This document shows, piece after piece, positions 45,341 to 57,593 of a stretch of DNA of 64,000 nucleotides. How positions within the stretch are numbered: the first letter of the stretch is position 1; each line of letters begins with the position of its first letter. A program made the position numbers and the translations under genes. The stretch is from Chondrosia reniformis. Lineage: Eukaryota; Porifera; Demospongiae; Chondrillida; Chondrillidae. Location: positions 2,750,501-2,814,500 of the forward strand of contig OX359189.1 of NCBI GenBank assembly GCA_947172415.1, in the 5' to 3' direction. The notes beneath the pieces are model-generated. The model saw nothing but the letters and a program-made list of their open reading frames with translations, was not told the origin of the DNA and searched no databases.

Positions 45341-46189
45341 TCACAGAGGTATAATATGTATACACTATACCTTTATATAATTATAATTACTTAATGTGCC
45401 TGCATGATCTTTAAATTTGTTAATGCATTGTTTTATCTAATAGATCAGTCTTCCAGAAAGGCTTTTAAGGTTACACATGCAATATATGTACATAACAGCT
45501 GTATGCAGGTTTTAGATTTGAGAGGTTTAATTTCTTTATCAACATGACATTTGTATTTGAACAGTATACTGTAGCTGTTATGCAGTAACCAGAAACATAT
45601 GCTGATATAGCTGATATTATATAATCATACGTACGTATGTGCATTTGTAGTAGTTGCTTCACATGACTTTATTATTATGTCTTGAAAGTTGTATATGCAT
45701 ATATACTGACATATTCAATGTGTACAATATACATGATATATACAAAAACATTAGTGCATGTATATATGATGATCTCAATGGATCCTATAGACCAAATTCC
45801 AGTGCTAAATCAGTAGGATCAAATCATTCAGTTTAATTTCTTTGTGCAAACTGAATGATTTGATGTTACTGGATGCATATATTATGGTTAGAATATAGTA
45901 CTTGATGCTGATTAGGGCAGTGGTGCCATTTCATGCAGGATGTTTACAAGATTAATCATGATGTTTTTGTTAGACTGACAGCTTAGCACACAACTTGGAT
46001 ATCATATGGAAGAGTCACTAGCTGCAATAGTCTATATATGCATACAAAAATAATACTCTCTATGCATAATTTTTTGTTTATCAGATAAATCTCGGCTTTT
46101 ATATTATTACTCACATTAAGGAATCAGTGCTTGCTCCTTAATTGTCAAAACTTAAAAAACAGCCGCATTAGATCAATCAATTTGTGTCC

Positions 46190-46555
46190 GAAATTTGATC
46201 ACGTGGACGTCCTCAAATAGAAGGCTGCCGTTTGGCTCAGATGCAGAGATTGAGCCTCAAACTTTCTCCTGTTAAAGTTAAAGGATAAAGCTATATTCAT
46301 ACCAAATCTGGTAGAAATTAAAAATTCCTCGACTGCAAAACAGGCGCTGTCCGAAGTATCGTTAATTTTGCCGATTCAGCATTTTTTCGGCCACTCTATA
46401 TTTCGGGTTGTATCGTCAGTATGCAAACACGTGAAAGTCTTAATCTCTAGGCATAAATCGAGGTCATGTGTAAGGTCAACTTGGCAAAGAAATGGACTAG
46501 AGTTTTGCCTTCTCTGGTTTCCTACAAGCGTCCGATTTTGATGGTGGTCGATTCT
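46190..46555. repeat. Large inverted repeat, right arm
   Basis: Inverted partner of 44217-44583. 1.6 kb of sequence lies between the arms. Confidence 0.95.
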
Positions 46556-46914
46556 ACCTTACTGGACGACTTACCTCCCCAAGGAAGTAGACAACAATCG
46601 TTTAAGGCCTCTCTATGGCCTAGATTTCACTTATTTCGTGTCAAGCATGTACCAAAGATCTGGCATGAGACTGTAGGTGCTGTTGATCCCATACTTATGC
46701 AGAGAGGGCAACCCTAGATTACCTAATACACATTGTTCAGGGCAGGAATGCAATAGAAGTAGCCACCTCCACTGAACTTAAGGAGGAAAGACGAAATAGC
46801 CTAAGTTTTGAGGAGAAAATGCTATAAGGTATACTGCTGTTATGTGCTATATACATAAACTAAAGAAGCAGTATACCAATAGGAAATCGTCTATGGAAAT
46901 TTGGCAGTGTATTC

Positions 46915-47787
46915 TTGAGAAGAGCAGAGGAGACTGAACTGAAACATGACATCAATTACAGCCAATCTGTGGGACATGGTGATGGTGACTTTCTCTCATT
47001 CACTCATGCTTGGATTGACTACATTAATCGAGGAGGATTGTACAGAGTTAAAGATGAAGTATACTTATTTTTTGTTGAGTTGGAGATGTGTGTATATCCA
47101 CTGTTGCATCAGCAACCCACGAAAGGGGGCCATAGCAAGACAAAAGATGAGATAATACACCAAGTTAAGGAAGATGAGGATGTGCTATTTGCATGGACAT
47201 TATTGAACTCCCTGACCCTTTCCTTAGCATTTCAGCTCCACCAATACCAAGCAAATATGTTAATAATGTTGAACACCAGGAAGCTTCTTGAGATTGCTTG
47301 GACACTGCCAGTCACGAGTGCAGAGTGTGAACGTTCCGTTAGTCGACTGCGGTATCTGAAGACGTATCTGCGAAGTACCACCACAGAGGATCGTCTGAAT
47401 GGCCTGGCAATGCTCTATGTACATTGAGATATCCCCTGCCCCATTGAAACAGTAGTGGATGACTTTGCACGTGCACAACCTAGAAGACTAGAATTATCTA
47501 ACCCATTTATTGAGACAGCAGAAGTGTAAAGAACTAAACATAATAATTATTTCACGTTTCTACCACTGACATGCATATTTTCATATCTTGGTGCTCTTCA
47601 CTTTTTGTTGCTATGTTGCTATGTTGCTACTACTTACTGCAATTAAGCATTAACAATTATGCTTAAATCAAAATTTAGCTATCCCGAGTGAGTTGCCCCC
47701 AGACCCTCTCCCCCTTCCGCCATGCATGTTTTAACATCATACTGTTCGAGTTAGCCCCCCCCTTCACAGCATCCTAGATCCGCCACT
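46915..47787 (+). mobile_element. hAT-type DNA transposon, C-terminal part and right end
   Basis: 46915-47427 encodes a transposase C-terminus with the hAT dimerisation motif: LPVTSAECERSVSRLRYLK, TYLRS, RLNGLAMLYVH. A TGA there is followed in the same frame by DIPCPIETVVDDFARAQPRR up to a stop at 47527-47529, so the TGA is likely a CGA mutation. The right terminus ends ATCCTAGATCCGCCACTG (47787), the inverse of the common CAGTGGCGGATC hAT start. No left end was found; the catalytic RNase-H-like core is largely missing. Confidence 0.7.
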
Positions 47788-47999
47788 GCGATGCTCAAGC
47801 TAAGTGTTACAATGTTGTATTTTTTATAATTTCAGGTAATAACCGAATAGGAGCCTGTTACGTATTATTAAAGGCACGACTACTGTCAACTATACTAGTC
47901 CTCATTCGTACTATAACAAATTAACTACTAACATGTGTTTAAGCGAAGTACACGAAGCTGTTCTAAACACTTGTGTAATGATTACCCTAGAAGTATATA

Positions 48000-48137
48000 C
48001 AACAAACATGGTGACACAGGAAGTGACGTCAGGTTTTATTTTATACACAATATACGCGTAATCATAACAAAACTCAGTACGCAAAACTCAATGATTCCAA
48101 TCCCGGTTACGTAGTATAGATAATCTATGGTGCAACC
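48000..48137. repeat. Inverted copy of the 43.85-kb promoter region
   Basis: Reverse complement matches 43851-43926, with a 60-bp insertion relative to it. Confidence 0.8.
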
Positions 48138-48289
48138 AACCATAAATTTCCTAAAATAATTATTCATTGCTATAGCTTTAAAACGAATAAGAATTTCCCC
48201 AGACCACAATACATTGAAATAGACACGCCATAAAACAGCACCCCATAGGCAAGGTGCACATCCTTGCGCGCTATATATACTTATTATTT

Positions 48290-48416
48290 GCTGTTTTACA
48301 GTGATATTGCATCACTTATGTCATGACGTTTAATCGTGCGTGGGATTTTCAGGTCATGTGATCAAAAATATTTTATTTTAATTTGTTAGTACTGATTATG
48401 AATGAAGGCATAAATA
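48290..48416 (+). promoter_or_regulatory. 5' region of a second CARD-like gene copy, cut off by a transposon
   Basis: Matches 10550-10690 (GCGTGGGATTTTCAGGTCAT, ATTTGTTAGTACTGATTATG). The match resumes at 51337 after the 2.9-kb insertion. Confidence 0.8.
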
Positions 48417-48418
48417 TA

Positions 48419-51334
48419 GAGTAAAAAATCAATTATCGGACACCATGCATTATCGGACACTAGATCGTTTTAATCAGCAGACGAATCGACCAAAGTCTGC
48501 TATGATTTGAAAGGGCAGATGGTCCTAAACATTATTCGCTAAAAACTTAAGATTTACCTCCTCATCTTCGTCGCCACGAGCCCTTGAAAGATGCTGTCCG
48601 ATAAAATCTATTATCGGACATTTTTATCTATTATCGGACGTCGGCTTGTACTTTGCACACGAACAAGGAATGCAATAGTTACTTGTGCGACACAGAGGTA
48701 CAAGTATTGTCTGCACGCTGACTAAAATTCGTCTTCCTACCATCAACGGTCGAGGTGTATTCGCCTTGCAAAGTAAGCAGGGTGCTTACATCTATTATCG
48801 GACACAATACAAACTAAGTAATAATGGTAGGGGGATGTGAATTGCTACTCAGTGGCGTAGCTAATAAATGATATAGATAGATAGAGGAATTATTGTCGCC
48901 ATCGTCGATAAAATTCATCGAATAGCGTTTGGTTAATTAAGGTATATGACCCAGGAAGTCATACCAGACACTCATAATCTGGCGGCGAGTTTGTCAATGA
49001 ATGAAAATGTTAGCGACTTCAGCACGTATTCCTCACCTGCATGCGAGAACCGTGAGGTCTAGGTTCTCTTCGTCACAATCTCAAGGCAAGGATATTAAAA
49101 AGGCACCAGCAAAAGAGCGTAAAACCTGGAATGAAGAGGCCATGGCAAGGGCTTTGGAGGCTGTGCTATCAGGGAAGTTTAGTGTTAGGCGTGCAGCAGA
49201 GCAGTACAATGTACCAAAGTAAGCCCATCAAGCACACAGCCAAATGCTGTTAAATTCGGCCTTAAAATGCACTTTGTAAAATGAAAAATACCCGGCACTT
49301 GATGGAAAAGCATACAAAAAGAGGCTAATTAAGGAAACATAAAGAGAATAGACTAAAACACAATTTTCTAGACCAATAACTTCATTAGGGCAAGCCTATG
49401 GACCTTTGGATTAGGATAGAGTTCCTTTCTCCAACTGGGACATATATGGATGAAAGCACAATTCCTCCACCCATGTTGTGAATCTACATCTCTCACAATT
49501 ATATGTACGAGATTTATTATCTCATGTAGCATTCCGATTCAAGTCATAAGCCAATTATCAATATTTTTTTAAATTTCCCCATGCAAATTGTATGCATGGG
49601 CAAGTCAAAATTGCCAAACAATAAATTGTTAGTGGATACATATTAACCTTAGTGGAAGTGGATAAATATTAACTTATATATAATAACTATAGTTACTGCA
49701 AAAGTGTTAGTAATTATATAGCATAGGTACATAGGCGACATCCTGTTCCCATGTCAACGGCGCACTTCCGCCTGCTAATCCAAAGATGGCGTCTTCGATT
49801 ACGGCACAAAATGGATATATGTTTCGAATCAACGAAGGAAAGCCTAAAACAAAATGCCAAACCCTTTAGGGCACTCCACGGATGTCCCTGAAGGATGTAA
49901 GGTTATAGTTTCAGGTCGATAGCGTACAAACTGACAGAGGAGTTCGAGGACAAACAAACAAACAAACAGAGAACCTGTGCATTATGATATGATTAACTGT
50001 CATCGTGAGAGACATTAAATAACTGTATATATATATATTGTATAGGTCAACCCTATATGATCGTGTCAGTGGTAGAGTCCTTCAGGGTTCACAAAGTGGC
50101 CCACAGTGATATCTTAGTGATGAAGAAGAAGGAGAATTAGTTAGCTTCATCATTATAACTTGTTTATCAAGATTGTCATCTTGAATAAGTTTGTACTGTT
50201 GACATGGTATTGCATGTGCTCATGCAAATTTAAATGATCCTCAGATATTGATGAATTGATGAAGATAACTTTCAGTTTACTGAAGCTGAAGTGGCTCTCT
50301 TTGAAACACGACAGAAAGAAGGCTATGACTTAACCGGTGACTTGTGGTACAACCAGTGGCTTCAATTGGTACACACCAGACCTAATAGCAGTCAGACTAC
50401 AAAGACATCCTCTCGTAAGTTAAGGAGTACAGGGTGTACAAAGGAACAAACTGAGAATAGTCACTTGGCAGTATATAGGCACAGTCTCAACCCAGAAGAA
50501 AGGCAAGACAAAGTTATCAGATACACATGAAGGGTCCACACCAGGTGAATAAACTTTGGCGGCATGCAATGTTCCAGATGCATATACATGCAAGTTTATT
50601 AAACTGCATGCTTGCATGTTGTTTTTGTGTATATTGTGTATGTACATGTTTGTGTGTGTTGTGTGTATATATGTAAGTAGATAATACATGTTCATGGCTT
50701 GTATAAATGTATAGAAGTAGTGCAGTTTCTTGTGTGTGGCTGAACTGTGTTTTAAAAAGTTATATTATTTTTACAGGCCAAAGTCTTTGTGAGGCTTGCA
50801 AGTGTAAGAACAGTGAAGCCACTGTATGGCTGCAGTGTAGTAGCTGTCTCTCCTGGTATCACTGCATTTGTGCTGCTGTGGACCCCAATAATTCCTCTAT
50901 CTATCTATATCATTTATTAGCTATGCCACTGAGTAGCAATTCACATCCCCCTACCATTATTACTTAGTTTGTATTGTGTCCGATAATAGATGTAAGCACC
51001 CTGCTTACTTTGCAAGGCGAATTCACCTCGACCGTTGATGGTAGGAAGACGAATTTTAGTCAGCATGCAGACAATACTTGTACCTCTGCGTCGCACAAGT
51101 AACTATTGCATTCCTTGTTCGTGTGCAAAGTACAAGCCGGCGTCCGATAATAGATGAAAATGTCCGATAATAGATTTTATCGGACAGCGTCTTTCAAGGG
51201 CTTGTGGCGACGAAGATGAGGAGGTAAAAAGCGAATAATGTTTAGGACCATCTGCCCTTTCAAATCATAGCAGACTTTGGTCGATTCGTCTGCTAATTAA
51301 ACTGATCGAGTGTTCGATAATTGATTTTTTACTT
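48419..51334 (+). mobile_element. pogo-type DNA transposon with about 450-bp TIRs and a PHD-finger exon
   Basis: Left TIR 48419-48895, right TIR 50886-51334, ends GAGTAAAAAATC and GATTTTTTACTT, flanked by TA on both sides (TA target duplication, as for pogo/Tc1-mariner). Internal exons: 49001-49218 with a psq-type helix-turn-helix (ALEAVLSGKFSVRRAAEQYN, VPK), spliced to 50046 (STLYDRVSGRVLQGSQSG, then TGA in frame), a 50270-50529 stretch (LWYNQWLQLVHTRP), and from 50777 a PHD finger (C-x2-C ... WLQCSSC ... WYHCIC) whose frame runs into the right TIR. The DDE catalytic core is missing. The TIRs carry about six TATCGGAC boxes each, likely transposase-binding sites. Confidence 0.8.
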
Positions 51335-51336
51335 TA

Positions 51337-51896
51337 CCTCTGAAAGCTTTACAGGTACGAAATTTTCTCAAATTCGCGTACACCTAAGCTGATTAATCGC
51401 TTATTATTATATGATAATTACATATTTTATTCATATTTTTCTCAGATTTCACTATCAGTCCCTAAACATGTAGCTGTGACGATTTCGAATCTTGAAGAGG
51501 GCAATCTTTGTTGTACAGTAACATCTACAGACATTACATGCCACTATGTTTGAGAAAAGTGGTGCAACTTTAACTAGAGCTGGTAGCTCTAGGTCTGTTT
51601 CACAGGCTAGTCACCGTACCTCTACTCTAAATCTAAAATCGATAATTTCAAAGGAATTCTGGTATTACTGTAGTTCAGAAATACTAGTGCGCCCTATACT
51701 GGGAAAGCTCCACACGGAAGGTGTAATCCCCATCACAGTAGTACGAGACATAAATGCAGTGGACATTCCCAGCAAAAGGACAGCCATTTTACTAGACTAT
51801 CTGAACCAGGAGCCCCGTGAAAAGCTAGAAGTGTTCTGTGATGTTCTCAGGAAATCGGCAGTCGAGCAAACTTATCCGTCACATTTACGTATATGA
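51337..51896 (+). pseudogene. Truncated CARD-only copy of the 10.9-kb gene
   Basis: Coding from ATG 51546 for 116 codons, over 95 % identical by eye to residues 1-116 of the 10903 gene, then an immediate stop after YPSHLRI where homology ends (51893). The 5' UTR intron is retained (51354-51445). It would encode only the CARD-like domain, if expressed from the transposon-interrupted upstream region; could act as a decoy, but more simply a truncated duplicate. Confidence 0.75.
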
Positions 51897-51899
51897 AGA

Positions 51900-52224
51900 A
51901 ATACACTATAGCATGACATTGGGAGCCATGAATGCAGTTAGTGGGCAATGAATATATTTTTCAATTTCTAGGTGATATCAGCATAACAGACCATTTTACA
52001 ACCATAATAAACAATTGTACTTATGAATATCTTTATATTGACAAGACAAACCTCAATTAGTGTAACGCTTTACATATATAAAATGTACACATTATGTGGT
52101 TATAAGAAGTAAACAGCTTCAACTATATAAGTAGAAACTTCACCACATATATAGGTATGCAGTTGTTGGAATTTGTTCTCATTTCATGTATACCATCGGT
52201 TAGAAGTTAATCTGCAACTTAAGA
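51900..52224. other. Intergenic, no gene seen
   Basis: AT-rich upstream region of the collagen-like gene. Confidence 0.4.
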
Positions 52225-53160
52225 ATGTTCTACTCAATTGTGACTTTTGCTACCATACTTGGAATTTTGACTACAGGCATTAGAGGTATACACAGTTAAG
52301 TGTCTGAAATAAAATTTCAATCAAGCAATTCAAATTATATATGTATCTAAGAAGAGAGGTTAGATCATTACATACATACGAATAATATTATTATATTCCC
52401 TTCTGTAGCTAGTAAGGGTCCAATTATCAGGAGTGCTCTTACTACAGAATGAAAGTGATTCTTTAACAGTTCCTATAAGGTATGTTTGGAGAGGTAAGTG
52501 TGACTGCTTGCCTGGCAGGGATGGACGTGATGGGAGGGATGGTATACAAGGAGTGGAAGGACCAAGTGGAGCACCTGGGCTTGTGGGACCACCTGGACCA
52601 TCTGGAAAGGATAGGGGAGGACTGACTTACATCAGATGGGGAAAGAGAAGCTGTCCTAGCACTAGTGGAACTACACTAGTGTATGAAGGTCTAACAGCTG
52701 GATCGCTCTATACTCACACTGGAGGAGGGGCTAACTACATCTACTTGACCAAAGAGCCACTGTACCAGCCAGGGATTGAAACTGAAACATTTTGTGACTC
52801 TGTTATATTTGGAACCGAATATCAGACTAGAGATGGACAACCAATTCACAATATACTAATGCTAACAATCACAATGTTCCATGTGCTGTGTTCAAAGCAG
52901 CTGATGGTACCTGGAACCTACATATGTCCAAGTGGATGGACCAGAGGGTATAATGGATGGCTGTTGTCTGAAAGCCAGTACCATAAGGGTCGCACTATGT
53001 ATACATGTGTTGACAACTATCCTGATTTATAGTGGATGGAACTGCAGTGGACACAAATGGTGCCCTGTTTTTTACTGTTGAAGCAGACTATTCTAATGGT
53101 CTCCCTTGTGCACCCTATGATAGCCGCAAGGAACTTTCCTGTGTAGTGTGCACCAAATGA
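52225..53160 (+). pseudogene. Spongin-type short-chain collagen, broken
   Basis: Exon 1 52225-52285 is a signal peptide (MFYSIVTFATILGILTTGIR), phase 1. Exon 2 from 52409 has a short Gly-X-Y stretch (GRDGRDGRDGIQGVEGPSG then APGLVGPPGPSG) and a C-terminal domain (YIRWGKRSCPSTSGTTLVYE, GGGANYIY, GTYICPSGWTR, SCVVCTK) like the sponge short-chain collagen C4. Lesions: the exon 1/exon 2 phase does not fit without a one-base shift; a +2/-2 pair makes 13 residues out of frame (52853-52893, where NTNANNHNVPCAVC is expected); and a further shift near 53025 introduces a TAG before the final 43 residues. Secreted extracellular-matrix protein by family. Confidence 0.8.
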
Positions 53161-53957
53161 ATCAATCTGATAGCCTTCCTTTGGATCATGTTTACAGTCA
53201 CCTATTGATCAACACATAATTAAACTTAAATATACATTGAGCTACACAGGCCATATTTTTCAACAATCTCTATACTTAGAGCATGCTTAGAGTACATACA
53301 ATGCCATTAACTCATTATATAAAAGGTCTAAACTTATAATACTTCTGAATCAGTTGTATACTGAATGAAGCTGAGAAAGGAAGAAATGCATATTCGAGGA
53401 TAGTCTATATTTATATTTCACTAAAATGTTCTTTATATATAGTATAAGATATATATATGTAGCTGTCTCAATCAGTGTATATGTGGTGTGTAATTACTAC
53501 ATATATAGAATAAATAGAGGGAATAATGAAATTAAAGTTGCAAGTTATATAAATAAATTTGTTAAATATTTAATCAATTAACAACTCTTTGGAATTATAA
53601 CATACAAGACCTATATATAGAGGAAAAGAGGCCATGTGAAATGTAATTAATATACCATGCGGCTTGTCAAGTGTTTGTTAATACAGTAAGGTGCATGCGC
53701 ATGCGGTAACTTGCCTAATTTATATAATGTATAGCCATATATATGTACTAACCTTATCTATGGTAGCTATATCCTACATCTGTACAGTGTCATCATTCGA
53801 ATTTACGGACTTGTTGAGAGCACATATGATAATCGTATATCATGTTATTAATTAGTATAGATTATACCGTTTTCACATGGGCATCGAAAGTTGGTCGAAA
53901 CCGAGTCGAACCAACCCCAAATAAGTGGCTATATGGTACGATATTATATATTGGTTC
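53160..53957. other. Intergenic, no gene seen
   Basis: AT-rich sequence between the collagen-like gene and the duplicated segment. Confidence 0.4.
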
Positions 53958-54382
53958 CTAGTCTCCATAAGCAAATGGCAAGCCATAGTTCAGCAGTAAG
54001 GGGTTTCTTAACAACATGTTGTCTTTGGAGGTAAGGTTAAATTTAAGTTGTTGGCAAAGGAATTGAAATGTCCTCCTAGATATTCGAAAATTTTGCTTCC
54101 ATTCTTTGTCACTCCAGTTTCCAGCAATGTTCTCCAAAAATGATTGATTCCTTCTTTTACTCCAATGCATTCTTCTGCTCACGCATGCAGACGAAACGCA
54201 ATGTAGTATAAATCGATAAAAATTGCTCTCTCTTCTTCTTGAACAGTATTAAAACGTAGAATACGTGCTCTTCTAGCGATATTTCTTGCCATCAGTGAAC
54301 GTTTACGTTCCATACGTCTTCTTCGTAGCCACAATAGAACGAATACAACGATAAAAGCAAGCCGAAATTTTTCGTACGCCAT
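53958..54382 (-). pseudogene. PIF/Harbinger transposase N-terminal remnant (copy B)
   Basis: Same start, Arg-rich region and frameshift as copy A at 23801-24231 (here near 54180). Confidence 0.65.
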
Positions 54383-54582
54383 CTTGATCTTATACGCTAC
54401 ACGAGTAAATACTACTACGAAAACCGGGTTCGACCCACTTTCGATTACCCATATGAAAAACGGTATTAGTGTCGGCAAGAGCTTCTCGCAAGGAATACTT
54501 TTCTATCAAATTTTGAGCTACTTCAATTTGTTGTCAAAAGAACTATCAAAAGAATTTTCGAATTCTTAAAATAAATCTAAAA

Positions 54583-55835
54583 TGTTTAATGAAAATTCTG
54601 GTTCATAGCTCTGTGATTAATTCGGCAACTTTGCCAGCTATATACAAATAAGTCATGAAGAAAGTGATAATGAATCGCGTTTACCGAAAGATGAAGAAGT
54701 TAATAGCAGAACCAGCCAGGAATGTACCGAAGATCTAGAAGACGTGATGGTACATACCAAAAGACCTCGATATGACTGGAGTATACCCTTCGAACACGTT
54801 CAGAAATCACTAGCATGTGATGATGACGTTGAAGATGACCTTAAATCTAGAAACCCGGAGCTAACAACCGCAATGCCAGAGATGTCAGACGATGAATCTG
54901 ATTGTGATTCTGAAAATGAAGATGCCTACAACATAATTGGTAAAGCTGAAGTTCTGCTATGCCAGACACAAGAGGGCCCTTTTGATTTTAGTATGCCAAA
55001 AGGAATTGTCTGTATCATGCCCCATGGTCCCTTGAAGCAACCCCTGCAAAGAGATCTGATTAAGAATATGTTTCAAATTAGAGAGCACTCTTCAGCTGAA
55101 GCTTTGTTCTTTGTGAAGAGCCTAATGAAGAAGAAACAAATCTGTCTGGACTTACGGCTTGCTGCTCTTCAGTCAGTAGTGCCATCATGTGAGAGAAGAC
55201 TGGATATTCTCCTGTATGGTCTTCAGATGTGCGACAGACCTGAGTGTAAGAGTCCTCTCATCCTCAAATGTAGATTCCACAACAGGCTAGCTAAGTGCTA
55301 CTATGACGAGGGTAACATGGATAAGGCAAGAGAGCATGCGCAAGTGGCACTGCAGCTTGGCAGTCAAATAGGAGGACCTGTACAAGCCCAACTGTACTGT
55401 TGCTTCATACTGGAGAACTCTGTAATGAGGGTACCGTATGCTCTGAAAGGAAAAGAATTACTGGAGGCTGAAAGGCATTATGAGAGGGCTTTAGGAATGA
55501 TGGAAGGACTTCCTGCATGGATGGAAGAAACATTACTCGGTCTCCTAATGGAATATGCTTTGCTAAAAATGATGATAGGAGCATATTACATAAAAGAAGG
55601 GAGAGAAGAAGAAGCTAAGAAGAGTGTTTCAGTGGGGGAAGTCATTCTGAGCAGGTTTGATGAGACTAGTTTTGGTCCCTTATCATTTGCTTACTATTAT
55701 GGTGCTAAAGCTCTAATGTACAAAGTTAGAGGCTTGAATGAATTGGCACGTTGTCATGGTGATCGAGTAATAGAACAAGTGTGGTTGCAAGAGGGAAGCA
55801 GAAAATGCAATCAAAGTTATGCAACATTTCTTTAA
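54583..55835 (+). pseudogene. Helical-repeat gene copy B, damaged at both ends
   Basis: The ATG equivalent to 24547 is at 54583, but a small deletion brings a TAG nine codons on. A frame of 362 codons runs from the next in-frame ATG (54747). Differences from copy A include in-frame loss of two residues (IGGDFGPVQ becomes IGGPVQ), one inserted residue, and an 8-bp deletion near 55775 that replaces the last 25 residues. The helical core (ERHYERALGMMEGLPAWM) is intact, so it may still be expressed as a shorter protein. Confidence 0.65.
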
Positions 55836-56854
55836 ATGATGTACACCTGTTCTAAAACTTTGGTTAACTAAGAAACTAAACACATGTGCATATGCATTCT
55901 ATATGCATCATTTTCATGCATGTTTATAATAATTATATACTTCATTCTGTCCCGCCAATACCTCAGCTACGTTGATGGCCAAGACATATAGAAGTGATGT
56001 GTGTGGTTAAGTCACTTAATTTTAGTATATACATACCATTTTGTGTTGTTATATAGCCTCACATGATCGCTATCTTGTTTCACTACCTTTTCCAGAAGTG
56101 GTAGTCACTGGTGCAAGCCTCGCCATTCCTACATTTTTGTAAATGTTTTATTTTAAAGCACTAAAACCCTAACAAATACCTTCACACGTACACATATTCA
56201 TTCATACACAAGCTAATGCTTATTCCGGTCACTGGATCACCACATGGTACATATTGAATCACTAATTTTTTGATGGGGCAACCTGTATGCGCATGCGGTA
56301 TGTGTAAATCTTTTAATAAATCAATATCGATAGCCTAATAATGATCATCTTCGTTTTTTTCTCCTTTTTTTCTTTTTTCCTTTTTGGACATGCCTGTATC
56401 CTTGCTAGATCCCGCCCTGAATATAGCTAAATAGTACTATATTATTAATTAAGCAATATTTTTTATGATCCTAAGCACAAAGATAGATAGGGATGCCATG
56501 CATGGATTGCTTGTACAGGGAGAAGAAGATACAGTATGATGAGGATCACATGACTTAAAAAGAAACTTCACTGATTTAGAAGATGAAGAATTCCAATGTC
56601 TACATGTATACATGCAATATGTTCCTGATCAAGCCAGATTATAAACTCACAACTGTAATATTTAATAGACATAGTGACTCATGGGCCCCTGCTTGGCCTT
56701 GTGCTCTTTTTATGTGCATGTGTCACTTTAATAAATGATAAATAAATAAATATATATATAGGCTATAAGCAATATATACTTCAATTTTCATTTTGAAGAA
56801 TCAAGTCTAGGGAATAAGCGATACCTAAGATTCATACTTGGATAAATGATTTGC

Positions 56855-57035
56855 ACCGTACCCACCTGGACTTACACCCCCCACTTCCCAAAATCTCCTA
56901 TAGCAAGAAATCTTATGTATTTGCTGGTACGTATGCGCAATTGTGCATGGAACAGTCTACCTGCCGCACACAGGATCAAATCGAGTGTAATAGCCTTGCA
57001 GCCCTTTTGCAACTTTAGCGATACTTGACTAAAAA
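56855..57035 (+). mobile_element. Non-LTR retrotransposon 3' tail (copy B)
   Basis: Same terminal piece as at 27000-27180 (NCAWNSLPAAHRIKSS). Confidence 0.55.
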
Positions 57036-57200
57036 TTGGAAATGGGCCGCAGACCCAAAACATTTCTTGTTGACACTTCGATCTTGATCACAAAATGTTT
57101 AAATTAGTATATATATGACTATCTCACATGCCACTGTTATAATTTGACTGAATTGAAAATCAATAAACATATGCTTACTGTGCAAGTTGCAATTGTGCAA

Positions 57201-57593
57201 TTGTTTATATTAGACTTGTCAACATAGATTGCCCTAGGCCTCCTTAGTAATTTTTTTAGCTTAGTTAGTCTAACAAAGGTTAAGGTGTAAATGTTTCTTC
57301 ACACCTATTAAGTATAATAGTAACTCTAAAAGATTCACTTGAACAATACGTTAGACCTAACATGCATTATGTAATGTTCCTGTCAAATTAAGCTATATAT
57401 ATGATTGTAGGAGAATTGAAAAAAGCAGTTAGCTACATATATAGCCTCATGATTAGACTCCATGGGACAGCAAAATGGTATATATATCATTCCAAATGTG
57501 TGAATAAACAGTCTAGTATATGCATGTACAGTACAAGTGTACTGTTAGCCTTTCTGAGGTTCATTTTATATACTACGTATTAATTACTTTTGT
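57201..57593. other. 3' flank of the NIDO/IgGFc gene, no gene
   Basis: AT-rich, no recognisable exon or array. Confidence 0.4.

Larger units (their letters stand above)
53960..57200. repeat. Segmental duplication, copy B (partner 23820-27345)
   Basis: Contains the same Harbinger remnant, helical-repeat gene, MITE piece and LINE tail in the same order and orientation. Confidence 0.9.
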
